Part shown: piece by piece, positions 7,471 to 14,453 of the stretch
Numbering within the stretch: position 1 is the stretch's first letter
Layout: each line of letters opens with the position of its first letter
Source of the DNA: CALZKI01 sp045124055
Lineage (GTDB): Bacteria > Bacillota > Clostridia > Lachnospirales > Lachnospiraceae
NCBI GenBank assembly: GCA_045124055.1
Contig: JBGVKZ010000030.1
Span: 1-20,058, forward strand
Reading direction: 5' to 3'
DNA: 20,058 nt
The notes under the pieces: model-generated
The model's database searches: none
What the model was told of the DNA's origin: nothing
The model's input: the letters and a program-made list of their open reading frames with translations, nothing else
Position numbers and translations under genes: made by a program

Positions 7471-7500
7471 TACGCATTTATCAGAATCTTTCTGTGCGTA
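7471..7500 (-). promoter_or_regulatory. Hairpin in the fliD-like mRNA leader
   Basis: TACGCA/TGCGTA (7471-7476 with 7495-7500) and CAGAA/TTCTG (7482-7486 with 7490-7494) stack into an 11-pair stem with a five-base asymmetric bulge. It lies between the predicted transcription start (near 7522) and the ribosome binding site. Downstream the leader has two GGA motifs around the SD (CAAGGAAGAAAGGAGG). Whether this is a protein-binding leader (for example CsrA) or only a stabilising stem is unknown. Confidence 0.45.
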
Positions 7501-7528
7501 GGGCATAAAAACCTACTTTTATAACTAG

Positions 7529-7557
7529 AATATAACATCTTCCTATTATAAATGCAA
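7529..7557 (-). promoter_or_regulatory. Sigma-A promoter of the fliD-like gene
   Basis: On the minus strand: TTGCAT (7557-7552), 17 bases, TATATT (7534-7529). No TAAA-N15-GCCGATAA sigma-D (flagellar) promoter was found upstream, which is unusual for a late flagellar gene. Confidence 0.6.
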
Positions 7558-7599
7558 TAACGGAATCGCAAAAAAGTTGAAAAAAACGGGAGAAAATCA

Positions 7600-7628
7600 T
7601 TGACTAAGGCTTTTATATATGGTATATT
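7600..7628 (+). promoter_or_regulatory. Sigma-A promoter of rpmG-secE-nusG
   Basis: TTGACT (7600-7605), 17-base spacer, TATATT (7623-7628). It gives a leader of roughly 80 bases containing a ten-base T-run before the rpmG ribosome binding site. It is divergent from the fliD-like promoter, with about 40 bases between the two -35 boxes. Confidence 0.7.
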
Positions 7629-7716
7629 GGTCAAGCGAGATGAAGATTTAGGTCTTTTTTTTTTGCACAAATTTTGAAATTAATTTTTGAAGTGATACAT
7701 TTATGGAGGTGGAGAT

Positions 7717-7866
7717 ATGCGTACAAAAATTACTTTAGCTTGTACAGAATGTAAACAGCGTAACTACAATACAACAAAAGATAAGAAAGCACATCCAGAC
7801 AGAATGGAAACAAAGAAATATTGTAGATTCTGCAGAACACATACTTTACACAAAGAAACAAAATAG
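7717..7866 (+). CDS. rpmG: 50S ribosomal protein L33
   Basis: A 49-residue protein, the usual size. It belongs to the zinc-binding form of L33: two CxxC pairs (C9/C12 and C36/C39) form the zinc knuckle. It is a late-assembling protein of the large subunit near the E site. GGAGGTGGAG lies just before the ATG. It is first in the rpmG-secE-nusG unit, the standard order in Firmicutes. Unlike in several relatives, no tRNA-Trp gene sits in the 54-base gap to secE. Confidence 0.95.
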   Translation: MRTKITLACTECKQRNYNTTKDKKAHPDRMETKKYCRFCRTHTLHKETK

Positions 7867-7920
7867 TTATATGTAGACCGACGGTTTGCATGGTGAACGG
7901 GCAGTTTGAAAGGAGTTAGC

Positions 7921-8133
7921 ATGGGAGATTCAGCTAATACAGAAAAAACAAAAAAACCCGGATTTTTTAAGGGTGTTAAATCTGAGTTTAAAAAGATAAC
8001 ATGGCCTGACAAAAAGTCGCTTTTGAGACAGACAGTAGCAGTTGTTTTAGTAACAGTAGCTTTAGGTGTTTTGATTGCGGTTTTCGATTTAGCAATCCAG
8101 TATGGAGTACGATTTTTAACAACATTAGGTTAA
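7921..8133 (+). CDS. secE: Preprotein translocase subunit SecE
   Basis: A 70-residue single-span membrane protein that clamps SecY in the SecYEG channel. The signature segment KSEFKKITWPDKKSL at about residues 20-34 leads into one hydrophobic span (about 39-60). This is the short form typical of Gram-positive bacteria. AAAGGAG five bases before the ATG at 7921 decides this start over a TTG 15 bases upstream. It lies between rpmG and nusG, as is usual. Confidence 0.93.
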   Translation: MGDSANTEKTKKPGFFKGVKSEFKKITWPDKKSLLRQTVAVVLVTVALGVLIAVFDLAIQYGVRFLTTLG

Positions 8134-8148
8134 AGTGAGGGTGATTGT

Positions 8149-8667
8149 ATGGCAGAAGCAAATTGGTATGTAGCACATACCTATTCTGGTTATGAGAATA
8201 AGGTTAAAGCCAATATTGAAAAAACAATCGAGAACAGACCTCAGCTTAAAGAAGAAATTTTAGAAGTAAGAGTTCCTCTTCAGGATGTTGTTGAAATGAA
8301 GAATGGCACAAAAAAGGTCGTTCAGAAAAAAATGTTCCCTGGTTATGTTCTTATCAATATGGTTATGAACGATGATACATGGTATGTGGTTCGTAACACA
8401 AGAGGTGTAACGGGCTTTGTTGGTCCGGGAAGTAAACCGGTACCACTTACAGAAACAGAAATGAAAACACTGGGTATTCACACAGAGGAAATTTCTGTTG
8501 ACTTTAAAGAAGGAGATACAGTTGCAGTTGTTGCAGGTGTATGGAAAGACACAATCGGTGTCGTTCAGAGAATGGATTTTGGAAAACAGACAGCTACAAT
8601 TAACGTAGAAATGTTCGGTAGAGAAACACCGGTAGAAATCGGCTTTGCTGAAATGAAAAGTATGTAA
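8149..8667 (+). CDS. nusG: Transcription termination/antitermination factor NusG
   Basis: A 172-residue protein of standard length. The N-terminal NGN domain, which binds RNA polymerase, shows NWYVAHTYSGYENKVKANIE and KMFPGYVLINM. The C-terminal KOW domain (about residues 120-172: EGDTVAVVAGVWKDTIGVVQ, MFGRETPVEIGF) contacts Rho or ribosomal protein S10. The gene starts 15 bases after secE behind GAGGGTGA and is co-transcribed with it. Nothing unusual is seen. Confidence 0.96.
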   Translation: MAEANWYVAHTYSGYENKVKANIEKTIENRPQLKEEILEVRVPLQDVVEMKNGTKKVVQKKMFPGYVLINMVMNDDTWYVVRNTRGVTGFVGPGSKPVPLTETEMKTLGIHTEEISVDFKEGDTVAVVAGVWKDTIGVVQRMDFGKQTATINVEMFGRETPVEIGFAEMKSM

Positions 8668-8696
8668 TTTCAAAAGAACTATTCCTTAATGATTTT

Positions 8697-8726
8697 TTGA
8701 TATTTTTCTGTCTCGGCAGATAAAAT
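8697..8726 (+). promoter_or_regulatory. Promoter of rplK-rplA
   Basis: TTGATA (8697-8702), 18-base spacer, TAAAAT (8721-8726). It lies 30 bases after nusG and gives the ribosomal genes their own transcript with a leader of about 105 bases. Confidence 0.55.
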
Positions 8727-8738
8727 ATAGATGCAATG

Positions 8739-8821
8739 GGTTTGTTTTTACAAACCGTGGGAGTGAAAATTGTTGTCATAGATATCTATGAGACAGTGAG
8801 TATCGCCAACAACCACAATTT
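8739..8821 (+). promoter_or_regulatory. Probable L1-binding autoregulatory leader of rplK-rplA
   Basis: A hairpin GGTTTGT-TTTT-ACAAACC (8739-8756) is followed by GTGGGAG (8757-8763). GTGG of that motif can pair with CCAC at 8813-8816, enclosing a palindromic stem CATAGATATCTATG (8777-8790) and GTGAGTAT (8796-8803). The GTGGGAG ... GTGA-AT-CCAC arrangement resembles the L1 site in 23S rRNA, from which L11-operon leaders are known to be copied. L1 binding would shut off translation of rplK and rplA. The match is by eye. Confidence 0.5.
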
Positions 8822-8838
8822 ATTAGGAGGTAGCCGAT

Positions 8839-9264
8839 ATGGCAAAGAAAGTAGAAGGATACATTAAATTACAGATCCCTGCTGGTAAAGCTACACCAGC
8901 ACCACCAGTTGGTCCTGCACTTGGACAGCATGGTGTAAACATCGTTGAATTTACAAAACAGTTCAACGCTAGAACAGCAGACAAAGGTGATGTTATCATC
9001 CCTGTTGTTATCACAGTTTATGCAGACAGAAGTTTCAGTTTCGTAACAAAAACTCCACCTGCAGCAGTTTTATTAAAGAAAGCAGCTAACATTAAATCAG
9101 GTTCAGCAGTTCCAAACAAAACAAAAGTTGCTACAATTTCAAAAGCAAAAGTACAGGAAATCGCTGAATTAAAAATGCCTGACTTAAATGCAGGTAGCTT
9201 AGAAGCAGCAATGAGTATGATCGCCGGTACTGCTAGAAGTATGGGTATCGTAGTTGAAGATTAA
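8839..9264 (+). CDS. rplK: 50S ribosomal protein L11
   Basis: A 141-residue protein, standard length. The N-terminal domain begins GYIKLQIPAGKATPAPPVGP, the proline-rich segment at the L11 GTPase-associated centre. The C-terminal rRNA-binding domain includes FVTKTPPAAVLLKKAA and later AGTARSMGIVVED. Together with L10/L12 stalk proteins it recruits translation factors. AGGAGGT precedes the start. First gene of a two-gene unit with rplA, 19 bases apart. Confidence 0.97.
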   Translation: MAKKVEGYIKLQIPAGKATPAPPVGPALGQHGVNIVEFTKQFNARTADKGDVIIPVVITVYADRSFSFVTKTPPAAVLLKKAANIKSGSAVPNKTKVATISKAKVQEIAELKMPDLNAGSLEAAMSMIAGTARSMGIVVED

Positions 9265-9283
9265 TTAATGGAGGAACAGCGTA

Positions 9284-9976
9284 ATGAAACACGGAAAGAA
9301 ATATAATGAAGCTGCCAAATTAATTGATCGTGCAGCTATGTATGAACCAGCTGAAGCTATTTCTTTAGTAAAGAAAACAGCAACAGCAAAATTTGACGAA
9401 ACAGTAGAAATTCACATTAGAACAGGTTGTGACGGACGTCACGCTGAACAGCAGATTCGTGGTGCGGTAGTATTACCACACGGAACTGGTAAAACAGTTA
9501 AAGTTTTAGTATTCGCTAAAGGCACAAAATTAGACGAGGCAGAAGCAGCAGGAGCAGATTATGTAGGCGGCGAAGAATTGATTCCAAAGATTCAGAACGA
9601 AGGTTGGTTAGATTTCGACGTAGTTGTTGCTACACCAGATATGATGGGTGTTGTTGGTCGTCTTGGTAAAGTACTTGGTCCTAAAGGTTTAATGCCAAAC
9701 CCTAAGGCTGGTACAGTTACAATGGACGTAACAAAAGCTATCGCTGATATCAAAGCTGGTAAAATCGAATACAGACTTGATAAAACAAACATTATCCACT
9801 GTCCACTTGGAAAGGTTTCTTTCTCAGAAGAACAGTTACAGGATAACTACAATGCTTTAATGGATGCTATCCAGAAAGCAAAACCATCCGCATTAAAAGG
9901 ACAGTATTTAAGAAGCGTATCACTCGCTACAACAATGGGTCCTGGTGTGAAAATCAGCACAGCTAAATTATCATAA
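9284..9976 (+). CDS. rplA: 50S ribosomal protein L1
   Basis: A 230-residue protein of standard length. The L1 signature is present (DFDVVVATPDMMGVVGRLG followed by LGPKGLMPNPKAGTVT). It forms the mobile L1 stalk beside the E site and in many bacteria represses its own operon by binding the mRNA leader; a candidate site lies before rplK. Codon use is biased as expected for a highly expressed gene and differs from the AT-rich glycan genes around it. A terminator follows, and the expected rplJ and rplL are not next. Confidence 0.97.
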   Translation: MKHGKKYNEAAKLIDRAAMYEPAEAISLVKKTATAKFDETVEIHIRTGCDGRHAEQQIRGAVVLPHGTGKTVKVLVFAKGTKLDEAEAAGADYVGGEELIPKIQNEGWLDFDVVVATPDMMGVVGRLGKVLGPKGLMPNPKAGTVTMDVTKAIADIKAGKIEYRLDKTNIIHCPLGKVSFSEEQLQDNYNALMDAIQKAKPSALKGQYLRSVSLATTMGPGVKISTAKLS

Positions 9977-10014
9977 TTTGGTTTGCGATTTGTAAGCATA
10001 TAATGAAATGATTG

Positions 10015-10050
10015 AAAGAGGTTTTAACTTTTAGTTAAGACCTCTTTTTT
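10015..10050 (+). terminator. Strong intrinsic terminator after rplA
   Basis: AGAGGT-T-TTAACT (10017-10029) pairs with AGTTAA-G-ACCTCT (10033-10045) around a TTT loop: 13 pairs including one G-U. Flanking A-T pairs can extend it, and it ends in T residues 10045-10050. Confidence 0.9.
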
Positions 10051-10098
10051 GTATGCAAGAAAAGGACTATCTATCTGGAAGTGAAGGGCATATGTAAC

Positions 10099-10127
10099 TT
10101 GAAAAAAACGACTAAAAGATATAGAAT
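10099..10127 (+). promoter_or_regulatory. Sigma-A promoter of the seven-gene glycan operon
   Basis: TTGAAA (10099-10104), 17-base spacer, TAGAAT (10122-10127). Transcripts would start near 10134. An ATG at 10135 would then have no leader, which favours the ATG at 10156. The promoter follows the rplA terminator directly. Confidence 0.65.
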
Positions 10128-10155
10128 GAAGTAAATGTATATAGTGGGTGATTTT

Positions 10156-12672
10156 ATGAGAAAGTTTGAACGTGATGACATTGTTCATTTATTACAATCT
10201 TTAATAAAGGCAACACAGATTATGAGTACAAACAAAAATGTGCAGCAGATAAAAATGCTTGCAACAGATTGTTATGATACCATAGTGATGGTTGATGATT
10301 TTTTGAAACAAAAGCTTTCACAGGAGAAGTATAAAGATTATAGCAATATTCTATCGAAAATTAGCGGATTCTATGAAAAAAGTAATTTGCTCAGACAAAT
10401 AAATAGTACATATCTTAGTGAAACAAAATATATTATTAGTCAATTAAACACAATAGAAAAAAAGATTTCGCAGGAAGAATTACAATATATCATTACGTTT
10501 ATGCCTTATAAATCAAGTATGTGGGATTCTATGGAAAGTGTGTGGGATGCTGCCAGACAGGATTTGCGATGTACTTGTCATGTAGTGCCGATTCCTTATT
10601 ATGAAAAAACGGAAAAGGGTGAAATGTCTGAATTAAAGTATGAAGGAAATGATTACCCACCATATGTACCGGTACTGGATTGGCGTGAGTATGAACTAGA
10701 AGAAATTTTTCCTGATGTAATTTATATACATAACCCATATGATGAAGGAAATTATGTAACTACAGTTCCAGAACAGTTTTATTCTTATAATTTAAAACCT
10801 TACACAGAAGCACTAGTGTATATTCCTTATTTTGTAATGAATCCCGTATATAGTAAAAATATGTTTGAGGTAAGTGCACTTAATTATGTAGATTATATTA
10901 TTGCACAGACAGAGACAACCTTGAAAGAATATCAGAAATATACAACAGAGGATATCTGGAAAAAAGTGCTTCCGTTTGGTAATCCAAAGGTTGATAGAAT
11001 CGTTAACAATCGTTTAAAAGCGGAAGATATACGTGCTGATTGGAAAGAGAAAATAGGTGATAAAAAAGTTGTATTGTATAATACAAGCCTTTCAACGCTT
11101 TTGAAATATAGAGAAAAATACAATCAGAAATTAAGAAGTGTATTTGAATATTTTCAAAAGAGAGAAGATTTCATTTTGTTGTGGCGACCTCATCCGTTGA
11201 TGGAATCTACCCTGAAATCTATGGCATCAAATTTGTTGCCAGAATATTTGGAAAATCGTGAATTTTTCTTACGAGAGCAAATTGGAATATATGATGATTC
11301 GGCAGATTTTTTAGATGCCTTTCATGCATCAGATGTATATTATGGAGACGCCAGTTCGTTGGCATATTTGTATGAAGTGACAGGCAAGGCTGTTGTGATA
11401 CAAAATTGTCAGTTATATAAACAAAAAGACGAAATTGAGAGAAAAACACCAATAGTACAAAGTGGTGTTGTTTATAAAAATGATATTTATTTCCCTGCAA
11501 GTAATACCAATGCCTTGTTGAAGATGAATGTAAAGGACAGAAAGGTAGAATTTGTTGGAAAGTTTCCTTTTGATGATGAAAATAAAGTTATGATGTTTAG
11601 TCAGTGTTTTCTGTATGAAGACAATATTATTTTCATCCCATTATTTGCGAGAGGAATTTACAGCTACAATATCGTTGAGAAAAAATTCGAATTGCTATTA
11701 GATGAGGGTGTGGAAAAACCGCATTGGACACATACGTTACAATGTGGAGATGAACTGATTTTAGTGCCGGCACTGGCAGGAAATATTAGCAAATATTCTT
11801 ATAAAAAAGGAGAGCTTTCCGTTACCAACATTGAATTAAAAGACATTGCAGATAGACAATTTCATAAGTTTGCATTTCCGTATACAGACGCTTGTATATA
11901 TCAGGGGAAACTTTTTATTACTTGTGGATTTAAAAAGTGGTTGTATGAAGTGGATTTAGAGAATGAAACAATGAAAAGACATCAACTTGATATTTCCAGC
12001 GGAAAAGGATTGTCCCGAATGAAAGTGTTTGGAGATAAATTGTGGATAAGTGTAAATCGCCCAAGCTTTATGATTAGTTATAATCCGGAAACTATGGAAA
12101 TTTGTGAATATACAGATTTTGCTAATGAAAACGAAACATTTAGCCTGTCAGAAAATCCTATTAAAGACATAACTATGGTGGGTGATGATATTTGGCTGTT
12201 ACCAAGTTTTGGAAACGCTATTGCAATCATTGACAAGGAAGGAAAACTGAAAAAGAAAGTTGAATTGTCAAATAGTGAGATAAGTGCATATAGAAGACAC
12301 TCTTTCGTAAGCTACTGCTGGGGGTGTGAGGCTTGTGAAGAATTCATTTTGCTACCATGTGCAAATTTGCAAGGTGTTTTGTTAGATTGCGAGGGAAATA
12401 TCAAGGAAGAAATCCCATTTTTTGTAGAAAATAATCAATTTTATGAAAAACAGGTTGCAAATCCACTGGATTTTTTAGGAGAATTTGGCGATATATTTAG
12501 TAGTCGCTATTATGAAGGTTATTTCTGGAGTTTAGATGAAGGTCTAAATGAACAGGAAAAAATGATAAAGTCAGCTATGGATAAAGCCGAAAAAGTGGGA
12601 AAAAGACTTGTAGCTGATGTGGAAGGCACGTGTGGTAAAAATATACACGATACGATTATGAAAAAACTATGA
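10156..12672 (+). CDS. CDP-glycerol glycerophosphotransferase-like domain fused to a beta-propeller-like domain
   Basis: An 838-residue protein. Residues 1 to about 105 are helical. Residues about 110-415 resemble the GT-B catalytic part of Tag/Tar CDP-glycerol transferases: GNPKVDR (275-281) matches their G-P-R-x-D segment, WRPHP (343-347) carries the His (H346) typical of the active site, and GDASSLAYLYE (from 397) matches the DYSS motif. From about residue 436 to 800 there are repeated strand units such as VVYKNDIYF, CFLYEDNIIFIP, GDELILVPALAGN, VFGDKLWISVN and VGDDIWLLPSFGNA, a pattern of beta-propeller blades. Such enzymes transfer phospho-glycerol or phospho-ribitol from CDP donors at the inner membrane face. 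The propeller is not part of the ordinary enzyme and may bind acceptor or partners. The start is chosen for GGGTG upstream and the predicted transcript start. First gene of the operon. Confidence 0.72.
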   Translation: MRKFERDDIVHLLQSLIKATQIMSTNKNVQQIKMLATDCYDTIVMVDDFLKQKLSQEKYKDYSNILSKISGFYEKSNLLRQINSTYLSETKYIISQLNTIEKKISQEELQYIITFMPYKSSMWDSMESVWDAARQDLRCTCHVVPIPYYEKTEKGEMSELKYEGNDYPPYVPVLDWREYELEEIFPDVIYIHNPYDEGNYVTTVPEQFYSYNLKPYTEALVYIPYFVMNPVYSKNMFEVSALNYVDYIIAQTETTLKEYQKYTTEDIWKKVLPFGNPKVDRIVNNRLKAEDIRADWKEKIGDKKVVLYNTSLSTLLKYREKYNQKLRSVFEYFQKREDFILLWRPHPLMESTLKSMASNLLPEYLENREFFLREQIGIYDDSADFLDAFHASDVYYGDASSLAYLYEVTGKAVVIQNCQLYKQKDEIERKTPIVQSGVVYKNDIYFPASNTNALLKMNVKDRKVEFVGKFPFDDENKVMMFSQCFLYEDNIIFIPLFARGIYSYNIVEKKFELLLDEGVEKPHWTHTLQCGDELILVPALAGNISKYSYKKGELSVTNIELKDIADRQFHKFAFPYTDACIYQGKLFITCGFKKWLYEVDLENETMKRHQLDISSGKGLSRMKVFGDKLWISVNRPSFMISYNPETMEICEYTDFANENETFSLSENPIKDITMVGDDIWLLPSFGNAIAIIDKEGKLKKKVELSNSEISAYRRHSFVSYCWGCEACEEFILLPCANLQGVLLDCEGNIKEEIPFFVENNQFYEKQVANPLDFLGEFGDIFSSRYYEGYFWSLDEGLNEQEKMIKSAMDKAEKVGKRLVADVEGTCGKNIHDTIMKKL

Positions 12673-12682
12673 GGTGGATAAT

Positions 12683-13396
12683 ATGAATTATGCTATTGTA
12701 CTTGCAGGGGGAGTGGGAGTTAGAATGGGAAATCCAAAAACTCCAAAACAGTTTATCAGTCTATGTGGTAAACCCATTATTATTTATTCATTGCAAGGTG
12801 CCGATGAAAATAAGAACATAGATAAGATTTGTATTGTTTGTGCTACGGAGTGGCAGGAACAGGTTAAAATGTGGTGTGACACATATGGAATTACTAAGCC
12901 GATAGTATTTGCTGAGGCTGGAAGTGATAGGCAAAAATCGGTTCATAGCGGAATTAAGAAATTAAATGCTAATGAGGATGATGTGGTTATGATTATGACC
13001 GCAGTTTGCCCATTTGTTTCTCAAAAGACAATCGATAAAAGCTTCAATTTAATGGAGAAATATGAAGCATGTATCACTGTAGTCAGAGCGTCCGATGCGA
13101 TTACCTTTAGTAACGATGGACATGTTGCTAACAATACTTTGCAAAAATCAAAAATGTTTATCCAGCAAGGACCACAGACCTTTCGTTACGGACTTTTGAA
13201 AAAGGGTCATGAAATGTATGAAGCGGATGAAAACCGAAATGAAGTGAACGAGGACAGTGAGTTGGTATTAAATATGGGAACAGAGGTTGCAATGGTATTG
13301 GGAGACCGTTTTTGTATTAAAGTAACTTATCCGGAAGATATAGCAATAGCAGAAGCGATAAAACCGCTGTTTGAGAAAAGTCAGATGGAAGGATAA
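12683..13396 (+). CDS. IspD/TarI-like cytidylyltransferase with altered active-site motif
   Basis: A 237-residue protein of normal IspD/TarI length. The CTP-binding loop is intact (LAGGVGVRMG at 7-16, then PKQF at 21-24). RQKSVHSGI, QQGPQTF and the IKVTYPEDIAIAEA stretch with K213 follow in the usual order. The family's DAxRP motif reads T106-A-V-C109-P, so the metal-binding Asp and the Arg (D106 and R109 in E. coli IspD) are replaced. IspD makes CDP-methylerythritol; TarI and animal ISPD make CDP-ribitol. The position among phospho-alcohol transferases suggests a CDP-alcohol rather than isoprenoid role. The ATG at 12683 is used, five bases after GAGGTGG; a GTG at 12674 is possible. It follows the previous gene by ten bases. 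It may be an unusual or weak enzyme. Confidence 0.75.
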   Translation: MNYAIVLAGGVGVRMGNPKTPKQFISLCGKPIIIYSLQGADENKNIDKICIVCATEWQEQVKMWCDTYGITKPIVFAEAGSDRQKSVHSGIKKLNANEDDVVMIMTAVCPFVSQKTIDKSFNLMEKYEACITVVRASDAITFSNDGHVANNTLQKSKMFIQQGPQTFRYGLLKKGHEMYEADENRNEVNEDSELVLNMGTEVAMVLGDRFCIKVTYPEDIAIAEAIKPLFEKSQMEG

Positions 13397-13400
13397 AGAT

Positions 13401-14453
13401 ATGCACCATATTATTGAGGAAGATGTATTAAGAATGATGCAATCTAACGCTTTGTTAGAGAAATTATTCGGGAAAACGATTTTGATTACAGGAGCATCAG
13501 GATATGTACCAGCTTATTTTGTTCATTTGTTTATGAAAATGAATGAAATAAATAATGCCAATATTAAAGTATTGGCGTTGTGTAGAAATCAAAGTAAAGC
13601 TGATATGCGTTTTGAACAGTATTATTCTAGTCCTTATTTTGAGTTGTTATTACAAGATGTCTGTGTTCCGGTGACTACTACTGAAAAAATTGATTATATT
13701 ATTCATGCAGCAAGTCCTGCAGGAGTGACTGAGAGACAGAAAAATGTATTGGATACATTTAATGCAAATGTAAAGGGTTGTTATAATATGTTTGAATTGG
13801 CACATAAGAACAATGTGCAGGGCTTTTTATTTGTCAGTAGTGTAGATATTTATGGAAAAATTCCAAACGGAGAAAGACATATTGAGGGTATTTATGGTTC
13901 CATTGACCCTCTGGATGAAAGAGATGTTTATAGTAATGGCAAGAGAGCCTGCGAGAGTATCTGTATGTGTGAAAGTATACAAAATGACGTACCTGTGACT
14001 ATTGCAAGACCGGCACAAATTATAGGACCAGGTATTGCATTAAATGATGGAAGATTGCATGCAGACTTCGTAAATCAGATGATAAGTAAGGGCGAAATTG
14101 TTCTAAAAAGTGATGGAACAGCAATACGTTCTTTCCTTTATATTACAGATGCGATTTTAGGACTACTACATATTTTGTTATATGGCAAAAAGGGGGAAGC
14201 CTATAATGTTGCCAATGAGAAGAATGAAGCGTCTGTAAAAGAGCTTGCAGAGGTTATGGCAAGGGAATTTGAGGGGAAAGACATTCATATAAAATTTGAT
14301 GTTACCCAGAGAAAAAATCCGGAAGTAACACATGCATTATCAGTAGTGTGTGCAAATTCAGAAAAGTTAAGAAATTTAGGCTGGGAGCCACAGGTAAGCT
14401 TGGAAGAAAGCGTAAAAAGATTGATTACTTATTGTATAGATGGAGAAATATAA
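13401..14453 (+). CDS. NAD-dependent epimerase/dehydratase (extended SDR family)
   Basis: A 350-residue cytoplasmic enzyme. The Rossmann glycine motif is TGASGYVPAY (30-39), a variant in which the third glycine is replaced. SSVDIYG and the catalytic Y177-S-N-G-K181 follow as in nucleotide-sugar epimerases, 4,6-dehydratases and UDP-glucuronate decarboxylases. DGTAIRSFLYITDA and AYNVANE are also typical of the family. It would convert a nucleotide-activated sugar for the glycan made by the operon; which sugar is not visible. The ATG at 13401 is preferred, seven bases after AAGGA; the longer frame would overlap the upstream gene. Its stop codon overlaps the next start (TAATG), indicating translational coupling. 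Confidence 0.82.
   Translation: MHHIIEEDVLRMMQSNALLEKLFGKTILITGASGYVPAYFVHLFMKMNEINNANIKVLALCRNQSKADMRFEQYYSSPYFELLLQDVCVPVTTTEKIDYIIHAASPAGVTERQKNVLDTFNANVKGCYNMFELAHKNNVQGFLFVSSVDIYGKIPNGERHIEGIYGSIDPLDERDVYSNGKRACESICMCESIQNDVPVTIARPAQIIGPGIALNDGRLHADFVNQMISKGEIVLKSDGTAIRSFLYITDAILGLLHILLYGKKGEAYNVANEKNEASVKELAEVMAREFEGKDIHIKFDVTQRKNPEVTHALSVVCANSEKLRNLGWEPQVSLEESVKRLITYCIDGEI

Noticed and set aside
7505..7530. A flagellar sigma-D promoter upstream of the fliD-like gene
   Set aside because: A TAAA occurs, but the following GCCCTACG is at the wrong spacing and does not match GCCGATAA; the sigma-A promoter nearby fits far better.
7630..7670. A T-run preceded by a short AAGA/TCTT stem in the rpmG leader, as a possible attenuator
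   Set aside because: The stem has only four pairs and is not a credible terminator; the T-run alone is weak evidence.
7867..7920. tRNA-Trp gene between rpmG and secE, as seen in some Firmicutes
   Set aside because: The gap is only 54 bases, too short for a tRNA, and no cloverleaf is visible.
8260..8673. 137-codon open frame antisense to nusG
   Set aside because: It lies wholly within the complement of nusG, has no family resemblance and no ribosome binding site of note.
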